Assembly: GCA_017849435.1 (NCBI GenBank) | Contig: JAFIGY010000015.1 | Location: forward strand, 62,001-126,000 | Reading direction: 5' to 3' | Origin: Chitinophaga niabensis | GTDB taxonomy: Bacteria; Bacteroidota; Bacteroidia; Chitinophagales; Chitinophagaceae | DNA: 64,000 nt | Shown: positions 44,251 through 52,634 of the stretch, piece by piece | Numbering within the stretch: position 1 is the first letter of the stretch | Layout: each line of letters starts with the position of its first letter | The notes under the pieces: model-generated | Database searches by the model: none | What the model was told of the DNA's origin: nothing | What the model saw: the letters and a program-made list of their open reading frames with translations, nothing else | Made by a program: the position numbers and the translations under genes

Positions 44251-47200
44251 CACACAATCCTTGTCATTATGAGAGGGTCAGTCATGGGATTTGCGCTTTT
44301 GCTGTTGTCGCTGCAGTTCGCATTTTCCAACAACGCGGGGGCGCAGTCCCTGTTTGAGAGAAGGGTCAGTTTCGAGGTCAGGAATGAAACACTCGAGGCT
44401 GCTTTGCAGCAGTTGTCCCGAAAAACGAATGTGGATTTCGTTTATGGGGCGATCCCTGCCATGTCCGAATCCGTGACGTTGTTCGCGGAGAACAGGCGGC
44501 TGGGGGAGATATTGAAACAATTGTTACAACCGTACAGGCTTACTTATGAGCAGGTGGGCCGGAACATCGTGATCAGGAGTACGGCGCCGCCGGCCCAGGT
44601 GATTAACAGCCCTGTACCTCCACCGGTACGATACGATATGGATATTCTGGGTTTCGTGAAAGATGGAATAGGCAATAACCTCCCGGGGGTTACCATCCGT
44701 GTGAAGGGGAAGAGCACCGGTACGGTGACAGACGACAAGGGGCAGTATCATATTAAAGCCGAGCCGAAGGATTCCCTGGAGTTCTCCATGATCGGCTACA
44801 AATACCAGGTAGTAGCCGTCCGCAACCGGGACGAGATCAACGTGGTGATGGAAGCATTGGAAGGCGGATTGAATGAAGTAGTGGTGGTAGGTTTCGGACA
44901 GCAGAAGAAGATCAGCCTTGTTGGCGCTCAATCTTCCGTAAAACCTTCCGAACTGCAACTGCCTACTGCTAACCTGAGCACCGTACTGGGCGGGCGTCTT
45001 TCCGGCGTTATTTCCGTGCAGCGCAACGGGGAGATCGGGGCAGGTGCGGATATCTGGATCAGAGGCGTGTCCACATTCAAGGAGAATCTCAGTAAACCGC
45101 TGATACTCGTGGATGGCGTACCGCGTGATATGAACAACGTAGACCCGGAAGATATCGCCAGTTTTGCGATCCTGAAAGATGCGTCTGCTACGGCAGTGTA
45201 TGGTGTACGCGGAGCAAACGGCGTTGTGCTGATCACCACTAAAACCGGTAAGATCGGAAAGCCGTTGGTGCGACTGCGTTACAATGAAGGGATCACTTCC
45301 CTGACCCGCATCCCTGATTTTGCGGATGGTGTGGCTTATATGAAAGCTTCCAATGAAGCGCTGGTTACCCGTGGCGGTGTACCCATCTATTCCGATGAAG
45401 TGATCGAGGCTACCCGCAAGCAGTCCGATCCGGAACTCTATCCGAACGTGAACTGGTTCAAGGAATTATTCAATAAATATGGCCGCAGCCGCCGCGTAAA
45501 TATGAATATTAACGGCGGTAGTGAAAAGGCCACTTATTATGTAGGTGCTACTTATTATGATGAAGTGGGGATGTATAAAACAGATGCGTTGGCCCGGTAT
45601 AATTCCGAGATCGCGTTCAAGCGCTACAACGTAACTTCCAACCTTACCCTGCAGCCCACCCGCACTACCAACATCAAACTCGGCCTGCAAGGCTGGCTCG
45701 CCAATGTGAACTATCCCGGCGCAAATGCTTCGGATATTTTCGGGAAGGCTTTCTTCCTCACTCCTATTACCTACCCCGTGATGTACAAGGACGGCAAGAT
45801 ACCTGATATCCCTGCCGGTACCAACGCTTTGAGCAATCCGTACGCGATGCTTACACAAACCGGCTACGCGAACCAGTGGCGTAACCAGCTGTACTCGAAT
45901 CTGCAGGTGCGCCAGGACCTGGACTTCATCACGAGGGGTTTGTCCATTAACGCCATGTTCTCCTTTGACGCTTACAACTACCTCAGCCAGAGGCGCACTA
46001 AAAAACCCAGCACTTTCCGGGCCACAGGAAGGGATGCGGATAATAAACTGATCTACCAGGAAGTGGTGCGCGGGGATGATTATCTCAGCTACAGCACCAA
46101 TCGTATCGGCGATCGTTCCCTCTACAATGAAGCATCCATCAACTATGCCCGCGAATTCGGTAAGCATAGCGTAGGTGCAATGATCATTTATAACCAGAGC
46201 GATAAGATCAACACACAAACCGATGATCTGCTTACTTCCCTGCCTTACCGCTTCAGAGGCGTGAGCGGTCGCGGTACTTACGGGTATGCGGACAAATACT
46301 TCCTGGAACTCAACTTCGGATACAATGGTTCGGAAAACTTCGCACCTGCAAACCGCTACGGCTTCTTCCCCTCTGTGGGGGCAGGGTGGCTGCTTTCCGA
46401 GGAGAAGTTCTTCGCGCCGCTGAAGAATACGGTCCAGATGGCCAAGCTGCGGGTGTCGCATGGTATCGTGGGCAGCGCCACCATTGATGGTCGCCGTTTT
46501 GCTTACATCGCTACCGTGGAATCCCCCAGTGGCTACACGTTCGGCAAAAACATGACCAACTCCTTCTCCGGAAAAGATATCGGAGAATATGCATCGGACG
46601 TGACCTGGGAAACTTCGAGGAAAACGAACATCGGTCTTGACCTGCAAATATTCAAAGGCATCAACATCCAGGCGGATGTGTTCCACGAGCGGAGGGAAGG
46701 TATTTTCCTGCGTAAGGAATCCGTACCGGCTTATGTAGGTCTCCGCAACGCGCCCTTCGGTAACGTTGGGATAGTGGAGAACAAAGGGATAGATGGATCC
46801 ATCACCTGGAACGGCAAGATCACGCACGATCTCCGTTTTCAATTGCTCACGAACTTCACTTTCACCCGCAACAAGGTGATCGAGAATGACCTGCCGCCGC
46901 GCCGCTACCCATGGCTGGAGGAAAGAGGCTACAAAGTGAAACAGACCTTCGGTTACATCGCGCTGGGTCTCTTTGAAAGCGATCGCGAAGTGGCTAACAG
47001 CCCTAAACAAACCGGGGATACCCGTGCAGGGGACATCAAATACAAGGATCTGAACGGAGATGGTATCATCGATGCGAATGACAAAACAGCTATCGGTTAC
47101 GGCCAGATACCGGAGATCGTATATGGCATCGGCTTCACGTTGTCTTACAAATCATTTACGTTGTCCGGATTATTCCAGGGTATCGGGAATGTGGATATCT

Positions 47201-47595
47201 ACCTGAGCGGAGAAGGCATGACCCCCTTCCAGCAGGGTCTCACAAGAGGTAACCTTTACAGCAATATCGATGACAGGTGGACGGTGGAGAACCCCAATCC
47301 CAAGGCCTTTTATCCGAGACTCATGCCCGGCACCCTCAACGATAACTACGCCATGAGCACCTTCTGGTTGCGCAACGGACGTTACATGCGACTGAAGAAT
47401 GCACAGCTGGCATACAGCATGCCCAAATCATGGCTCAACCGTGTGAAAATAAAGAACGCCTCCGTGTTTGTGGAAGGAGTGAACCTCTTTACGATCTCTC
47501 CATTCAAACTCTGGGATGTGGAGCTTGGAAATGGCAGCGGCGCTGCATTCCCCATGATCAAGACATACAGTGCCGGTATTGATTTTACTTTTTAA
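44227..47595 (+). CDS. SusC/RagA-family TonB-dependent receptor with STN domain
   Basis: 1122 residues from ATG 44227 (44203 is an alternative). A signal peptide ends near NAGAQS; then an STN domain (about 40-110) for signalling to FecR, a carboxypeptidase-D-like beta sandwich (IDILGFVKDGIG region, DDKGQYHIKAEP), the plug with EVVVVGFG (TonB-box-like) and the SusC marks GVRGANGVVLITTKTG, and a 22-strand barrel ending in an aromatic residue (IDFTF). Imports an oligomer held by SusD across the outer membrane. Seven bases separate it from susD. Confidence 0.95.
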   Translation: MDFYRLSKHTILVIMRGSVMGFALLLLSLQFAFSNNAGAQSLFERRVSFEVRNETLEAALQQLSRKTNVDFVYGAIPAMSESVTLFAENRRLGEILKQLLQPYRLTYEQVGRNIVIRSTAPPAQVINSPVPPPVRYDMDILGFVKDGIGNNLPGVTIRVKGKSTGTVTDDKGQYHIKAEPKDSLEFSMIGYKYQVVAVRNRDEINVVMEALEGGLNEVVVVGFGQQKKISLVGAQSSVKPSELQLPTANLSTVLGGRLSGVISVQRNGEIGAGADIWIRGVSTFKENLSKPLILVDGVPRDMNNVDPEDIASFAILKDASATAVYGVRGANGVVLITTKTGKIGKPLVRLRYNEGITSLTRIPDFADGVAYMKASNEALVTRGGVPIYSDEVIEATRKQSDPELYPNVNWFKELFNKYGRSRRVNMNINGGSEKATYYVGATYYDEVGMYKTDALARYNSEIAFKRYNVTSNLTLQPTRTTNIKLGLQGWLANVNYPGANASDIFGKAFFLTPITYPVMYKDGKIPDIPAGTNALSNPYAMLTQTGYANQWRNQLYSNLQVRQDLDFITRGLSINAMFSFDAYNYLSQRRTKKPSTFRATGRDADNKLIYQEVVRGDDYLSYSTNRIGDRSLYNEASINYAREFGKHSVGAMIIYNQSDKINTQTDDLLTSLPYRFRGVSGRGTYGYADKYFLELNFGYNGSENFAPANRYGFFPSVGAGWLLSEEKFFAPLKNTVQMAKLRVSHGIVGSATIDGRRFAYIATVESPSGYTFGKNMTNSFSGKDIGEYASDVTWETSRKTNIGLDLQIFKGINIQADVFHERREGIFLRKESVPAYVGLRNAPFGNVGIVENKGIDGSITWNGKITHDLRFQLLTNFTFTRNKVIENDLPPRRYPWLEERGYKVKQTFGYIALGLFESDREVANSPKQTGDTRAGDIKYKDLNGDGIIDANDKTAIGYGQIPEIVYGIGFTLSYKSFTLSGLFQGIGNVDIYLSGEGMTPFQQGLTRGNLYSNIDDRWTVENPNPKAFYPRLMPGTLNDNYAMSTFWLRNGRYMRLKNAQLAYSMPKSWLNRVKIKNASVFVEGVNLFTISPFKLWDVELGNGSGAAFPMIKTYSAGIDFTF

Positions 47596-47601
47596 AATGT
47601 T

Positions 47602-49452
47602 ATGAATATGAACAGAATAGGCGTTTCCCTTTTTCTGCTGACGATATTATCGCTTACCGCCTGCCAGAAGAAATTCCTGGACCAGGTGCCGGACGACAGA
47701 CTTTCCATTGAACAGGTCTTTTCCCGCAGGGACCTCACAGAACAATATCTTGCCAACATTTACAACGTGGTGATCAAGGATCATGCGGGCGTTACAGCCG
47801 GTATTCCCTGGATCGGATGTGCGGATGAAGGGGATGTTTCCTATGACCGGCCGGATTACAACTCTTACAAGATCAATCTTGGTAACTGGAACGCATCTTC
47901 CGATTACTATCCTTTCTGGGGTTCCTATTACCAGGGTATCCGCTCTGCCACCTATTTCATGGCCAATGTGGGAAAGAACCAGCAGATATTGAATGAAGGG
48001 AATGGGAAGGAGCTTGTTAAACAATATACCGGCGAGGCGCGTTTCCTCAGGGCCTATGCTTACTTCCTGCTCCTGCAGCAATACGGGCCTGTGATGCTGG
48101 TGGGTGAAGATGTTATCCCGCCGGATGTTTCCGCCAATGATCCACGCATGAACCTGCCGCGCAGTTCTTTTGATGAATGTGTGGATTATATCGTGAGTGA
48201 ACTCGACAAAGCTGCTACGGAACTGCCACAGCACTTCACGGCGCAGGCGGACCTGGATTATGGCCGCGCTACGAAAACAGCCTGTATGGCAGTAAAAGCA
48301 AGATTATTACTATACGCTGCCAGTCCGCTCTACAATGGTAACCGGGATTATGCGGATTTTAAGAATAAAGACGGCAAGCAACTGATCAATCAAACCGCTG
48401 ATGTCACCAAATGGCGTAAGGCTGCAGATGCATCCAAAGCGCTGATCACTGAAGGCGTATTCTCCCTTTACAAAAAATACGATGCCACCGGTAAACCGGA
48501 CCCCCTGGTATCCTGCCGCGATCTCTGGCTGGACACCTGGAACAGCGAATGGATCTTTGCACGCGCAAAGAGCAGTATTTCCGCCTGGGAACGAACCGCC
48601 ACACCACGCGGTATTGCAGCCGGTTTTTCCGCAACAGGGCCTACGCAGCAGCTGGTAGACCAGTTTGAAATGGAGAACGGCCAGCGCCCGATCACGGGTT
48701 ACAATGGCGATGGCTCGCCGGTCATCAATCCGGCTTCCGGCTACAAGGAAACTGGTATGTCCACCACCGCCACCAAATACACGCAGGTGGGCACTTACAA
48801 CATGTACGTTGGCCGTGAGCCACGTTTCTATGTGACCGTGAATTATCCCGGTTGCTTATGGATCAACACCAGCGAAGGGAACAAGGTGATCCAGACCTGG
48901 TTTTCCGGGGAGTCCGGCAAGAAGGGGTCATGGGATTATTCCCGTACCGGTTACCTGAACCGCAAGAATGTGTCCCCGCTCACCAATCCCCGCCTCAGCA
49001 AGTATGCAGACCGCGGCTATCTGATGTTCCGTTACGGAGAAGTGTTGCTGAACTATGCGGAAGCATTGAATGAAGTAGAACCCGGCAACAATGAGATACT
49101 ACAATACCTCAACATGATCCGCGAAAGGGCCGGGGTGCCGCAATACGGGCAGGGCACGAATGCATTGCCGGTACCCGCCGGTCAGTCCGCCATGCGCGAA
49201 GCGATCCGCCATGAACGGCAGGTAGAGCTGGCATTCGAATACCTGCGTTACTTCGACACCCGTCGTTGGAAGATTGCAGAGCAAACAGACGGTGGTCCGT
49301 TCTGGGGAATGAATGTAGACGCCGACCCTCCGGCTTTCTATCGCAGAACTGTATTTGAGACCAGGGTGTTCCGCAGGAATTATTATTTCTTCCCGATCCC
49401 GCAATCAGAGCTGGACAAGGATCGCAATCTGGTTCAGAATCCCGGATGGTAA
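47602..49452 (+). CDS. SusD/RagB-family nutrient-binding lipoprotein
   Basis: 616 residues. Lipoprotein signal ILSLTAC with Cys21. The TPR-like helical scaffold shows at RFLRAYAYFLLLQQYGPV and the C-terminal RYGEVLLNYAEALNEV, IRERAGVPQYG, and AIRHERQVELAFEYLRYFDTRRW, followed by YYFFPIPQSELDKD near the end. It caps the SusC barrel and binds the substrate. The partner receptor is encoded directly upstream. Confidence 0.95.
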   Translation: MNMNRIGVSLFLLTILSLTACQKKFLDQVPDDRLSIEQVFSRRDLTEQYLANIYNVVIKDHAGVTAGIPWIGCADEGDVSYDRPDYNSYKINLGNWNASSDYYPFWGSYYQGIRSATYFMANVGKNQQILNEGNGKELVKQYTGEARFLRAYAYFLLLQQYGPVMLVGEDVIPPDVSANDPRMNLPRSSFDECVDYIVSELDKAATELPQHFTAQADLDYGRATKTACMAVKARLLLYAASPLYNGNRDYADFKNKDGKQLINQTADVTKWRKAADASKALITEGVFSLYKKYDATGKPDPLVSCRDLWLDTWNSEWIFARAKSSISAWERTATPRGIAAGFSATGPTQQLVDQFEMENGQRPITGYNGDGSPVINPASGYKETGMSTTATKYTQVGTYNMYVGREPRFYVTVNYPGCLWINTSEGNKVIQTWFSGESGKKGSWDYSRTGYLNRKNVSPLTNPRLSKYADRGYLMFRYGEVLLNYAEALNEVEPGNNEILQYLNMIRERAGVPQYGQGTNALPVPAGQSAMREAIRHERQVELAFEYLRYFDTRRWKIAEQTDGGPFWGMNVDADPPAFYRRTVFETRVFRRNYYFFPIPQSELDKDRNLVQNPGW

Positions 49453-49482
49453 AGCATTTCGTCAATCAATCCAATTATCAAC

Positions 49483-50670
49483 ATGAAATATTTTCTTTCC
49501 ATACTATCGCTTGTACTCATTTTCTCCGGTTGTAAGGATAACAAGGATATTCCCGATGCCGCAAAATATGTGAAGATCTATATGCCGCAGGCAACGGAAT
49601 CACCGGCTAAGGTATCGCTGGTGATGGCCGATACAGCACAGACGATCATTTTTGGTGCTGCTTATGGCGGGCTGGATTTTCCCGGAGCGGATATTAATAT
49701 AACGTTCAAGGTAGATAATGCGCTGGTAGCGGCTTTCAATCAGAAGAACGGTACGAATTACGCCGTTATGCCCGTTGGCAGCTACGAACTGCAACAGACC
49801 AGTGCTGTCATCAGCAAAGGAAAACTTGCTACTGCACCGCTGCAGATCCGTGTGAAAACCGCCGGAGTGCTGGAATCCCTCAGGCAATACCTCCTCCCGG
49901 TTACCATCGAACAGGTGAGCGGCAACCTGCCGGTGAACGAAGCCCTGCGTACAGCTTATTTCCTCGTGGAAGCACAACGGGAAGGGCAGGATGTAACAGT
50001 TGTTTCCTTCGGCAAAAAATCCACCGTAATGGATGTGAACGCCGTGGTGGAAGTATTACGCCCGTTGAATGCAGACCTCATCGTGATCCGGGAAATTGAC
50101 AGGAATACTAAACGCAGCGGCTATACGAATATGCCGGCTGAGATCGCTAAAAAACTCGGCATGAACCAGTTCTTCGCCAAAGCCATCAATTACGACGGCG
50201 GCGAATACGGCACAGCAGTGCTTTCCCGCTTCCCGATCACGGACAGTGCGGCGTTCATCCTGCCGGTTCCTTCCGGTGAACCCGGACCGCTGGCACTGAT
50301 CAGGGTAAAGGTGAAGAATGGCCAGACGCTGGCATTTGCGGGTACACACTTCAATGCCACCGCCAATTTGCGCGCAGGCCAGCCCGCTAAGCTACTCGAG
50401 TTCCTGAAAGATGTGACCGATCCACTTATCGTGGGCGGTAACTTCAACGATCAGCTGGCAGGAGATACCTATCTCGAACTGAAAACACGATTTACATTGA
50501 TCTGTACGGAAGGATGCGCCTTCAACTACCCGGCTGCCAATCCTTCCGGCAATACGGATTATATTATTTACGCTCCTGCAAACAGGTTCAGGGTGATGGA
50601 AAACAAAGTGGGCACTGCGTCTACCAGCGACCATCTTCCTGTGATCTCCCGGATGCAGGTTTACTATTAA
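49483..50670 (+). CDS. DUF1735-like plus degenerate EEP-fold lipoprotein
   Basis: 395 residues. Lipoprotein signal with Cys17. Residues about 28-165 resemble the DUF1735 surface-glycan-binding module (VKIYMPQATE, FKVDNALVAAFNQKNGTNY, LLPVTIEQVSG). Residues about 170-395 match the EEP fold of the next protein almost motif by motif: REIDRNTKRSG, INYDGGEYGTAVLSRFPI, GTHFN with His289, TSDHLPV with Asp383-His384. Two catalytic positions are lost: the first-strand Asn is missing (VVSFGKKS) and the GD-N motif reads GGNFN, Asp to Asn320. It is probably a binding protein, not an enzyme. Confidence 0.8.
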   Translation: MKYFLSILSLVLIFSGCKDNKDIPDAAKYVKIYMPQATESPAKVSLVMADTAQTIIFGAAYGGLDFPGADINITFKVDNALVAAFNQKNGTNYAVMPVGSYELQQTSAVISKGKLATAPLQIRVKTAGVLESLRQYLLPVTIEQVSGNLPVNEALRTAYFLVEAQREGQDVTVVSFGKKSTVMDVNAVVEVLRPLNADLIVIREIDRNTKRSGYTNMPAEIAKKLGMNQFFAKAINYDGGEYGTAVLSRFPITDSAAFILPVPSGEPGPLALIRVKVKNGQTLAFAGTHFNATANLRAGQPAKLLEFLKDVTDPLIVGGNFNDQLAGDTYLELKTRFTLICTEGCAFNYPAANPSGNTDYIIYAPANRFRVMENKVGTASTSDHLPVISRMQVYY

Positions 50671-50673
50671 GAC

Positions 50674-51507
50674 ATGATCAGAACTATCTGTTTACTGGTG
50701 GCAGCGGGATGGATATTCCTGTCCTGCAGCAAAGGAAAAGGGGACAGCGCCCCACCGGTGGATACAACGGGAACCGCTATCAAAGTGAATGTAAAAGTGA
50801 TGAGCTACAATATTCGCAGAGGTATTGGCATGAGTAGTCCGGATATCAACCTGCAGGGCACCGCAGATGTGATCAATGCTATTCAGCCGGATCTGGTGTC
50901 GCTTTCCGAAGTGGACCGCTATACCAAACGCAGCGGCACTACGGTGGATCAGGCAAAAGAACTGGGCCGGCTCACCGGTATGCATGCTTACTTTACGAGG
51001 GCCATCAGCTACGATGGCGGTGAATATGGCGATGCCGTACTCTCACGCTATCCCATACTTGACTCCGCCCGTTACGCGCTGCCTATCGCCATTCCGGGTT
51101 CGGAATTCCGTTCCATGGCCATGATCACCGTAGAAGCGGAAGGCATCCGATTTCATTTTGCTGCCAGCCACCTGGACCATCTGGGGCAGGAAGACAACCG
51201 CATCCTGCAGGCCAATGAGATCGTTAAGAACATTGTGCCTAAGCTGGAACTGCCTTTGGTATTGGCCGGAGATATGAATGCCACGCCCGCGAGCCAGACG
51301 GTGAGTATCCTGAAACAGCAGTTCACTTTCGGCTGCATCAGCTGTGCTTTCACTTTTCCTTCAGACAAGCCCTCCTCTACGATCGATTATATCATGTACC
51401 GTCCTGCTGCGCAGTTCAGGGTGATGAGTTATGGCCCGGTCAACGGGAAGCTCGCATCCGACCATCTGCCGGTGGTATCGGTATTGCAGATGACGAAGAA
51501 ACGATAA
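50674..51507 (+). CDS. Endonuclease/exonuclease/phosphatase (EEP) family lipoprotein
   Basis: 277 residues. Lipoprotein signal with Cys18 (FLSC). A complete EEP active site: Asn46 in VMSYNIRRG, Glu79 in SLSEVDRYTKRSG, His166 in ASHLDH, Asp200 and Asn202 in AGDMNATP, and Asp263-His264 in ASDHLPV. The family cleaves phosphodiesters or phosphomonoesters (nucleases, sphingomyelinases, inositol phosphatases). It sits 3 bases after its degenerate paralogue and should act on the SusC/D substrate, suggesting a phosphate-bearing polymer, lipid or nucleic acid. Confidence 0.88.
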   Translation: MIRTICLLVAAGWIFLSCSKGKGDSAPPVDTTGTAIKVNVKVMSYNIRRGIGMSSPDINLQGTADVINAIQPDLVSLSEVDRYTKRSGTTVDQAKELGRLTGMHAYFTRAISYDGGEYGDAVLSRYPILDSARYALPIAIPGSEFRSMAMITVEAEGIRFHFAASHLDHLGQEDNRILQANEIVKNIVPKLELPLVLAGDMNATPASQTVSILKQQFTFGCISCAFTFPSDKPSSTIDYIMYRPAAQFRVMSYGPVNGKLASDHLPVVSVLQMTKKR

Positions 51508-51532
51508 CGAAGAACGGAAACCATGCATGTGA

Positions 51533-51562
51533 GAGCCGCCTTTAACGGGCGGCTCTTTTTTT
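51533..51562 (+). terminator. Terminator closing the SusC/D operon
   Basis: GAGCCGCC (51533-51540), loop, GGCGGCTC (51548-51555) and a T-run of eight. Confidence 0.95.
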
Positions 51563-51653
51563 CCTGTACCGAATGTTACCAAATTGTAAACTCCGCTTTT
51601 CCCGTTAGTACATCCTTCTCCGCCGAACGTACTCTTATCGTAAACAGCATCAC

Positions 51654-52562
51654 ATGGACATCGATCGCCAATTGCTCGAAAAATATTTCAAAGGCCTGTG
51701 TACTTCGGTTGAACAGGAGCTTGTGGAAGCTTACCTCGCGCAGCCGGATCATACGGTTCTGGATGCATACCTGGAAGAACAATGGCAGGAGCCGGCGCCG
51801 GTGGTGAAGGTGAGGAAGATGTACAGGTGGCGATATGCCGCTGCGGCCATTTTGGTGTTATTGGCCGGAGGAGGATTATGGTGGATGAAAGGTGGTATAA
51901 GAACAAACCCCCTCGCCCAACGGTGGGACACACTCCGCAACGCCCGCTCCACCGTAAAACTGGTAGTGATGCCGGATGGATCGAAAGTTTGGCTGAACGC
52001 TTACACAACACTGGTGTTCGGCAGCGGATATAACCGCGGGGATCGTGAGCTGTGGCTGGAAGGAGAAGCCTATTTTGAAGCAGCGAAGAATAGCTCCCTG
52101 CCTTTCCGGGTGCACGCGGGCGGACTGGTGACCACGGTGTTGGGAACCGCTTTCAATATCGTCACGGGTAAACATACGGAAGTAAGTCTGCTGGAAGGAA
52201 AAGTGGCGGTGTCTGACAGCAGTGTATCCTTTACGGAGATACTGCAACCCGGACAGATGTTATCCTATCACGCAGATAAGCATTTGTATGACATGGCACG
52301 CTTCGATAAAAATAAAGTGCTGGACTGGAAGAATGGCAAGTTGTTATTTGACAGGAGTCCGCTGGAGGAAGTGTTCGCCAAACTGGAAAGACGTTACGGT
52401 ACAAAGATCACGCTGGAATATACAAGAATAGCACAGAAGAAGATCACCGGCGAGTTTAATGCGAACGAACCGCTGGAAGATATTATGGCCAATCTGCAAT
52501 ACGTTCACCGGTTCAGGTGTGTAAAGGCAGCAGATGGTTCATGGATTGTTCGAAAACCATAA
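51654..52562 (+). CDS. FecR-family anti-sigma factor without adjacent sigma gene
   Basis: 302 residues. Short N-terminal sigma-binding part (LLEKYFKGLCTSVEQELVEAYL), a membrane helix (about 60-78), FecR domain (VVMPDGSKVWLNAYTTLVF, LEGEAYFEAAK) and DUF4974 (LLFDRSPLEEVFAKLERRYG). No ECF gene precedes it: the upstream neighbour is a terminated SusC/D operon. The nearest free ECF gene is at 60090-60602 on the other strand. It lies 72 bases upstream of an STN-containing receptor that should signal through it. Confidence 0.92.
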   Translation: MDIDRQLLEKYFKGLCTSVEQELVEAYLAQPDHTVLDAYLEEQWQEPAPVVKVRKMYRWRYAAAAILVLLAGGGLWWMKGGIRTNPLAQRWDTLRNARSTVKLVVMPDGSKVWLNAYTTLVFGSGYNRGDRELWLEGEAYFEAAKNSSLPFRVHAGGLVTTVLGTAFNIVTGKHTEVSLLEGKVAVSDSSVSFTEILQPGQMLSYHADKHLYDMARFDKNKVLDWKNGKLLFDRSPLEEVFAKLERRYGTKITLEYTRIAQKKITGEFNANEPLEDIMANLQYVHRFRCVKAADGSWIVRKP

Positions 52563-52634
52563 CACAACTGTTCCCGCCGGAAATGCCGCCGGCTTTCTAT
52601 AATCATTCTTAACGATCAAAATATCATTTCAGGT

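Noticed and set aside
45466-47010. A 514-codon open frame on the minus strand opposite susC
   Set aside because: A shadow of the receptor gene; its translation shows no domain or signal peptide.
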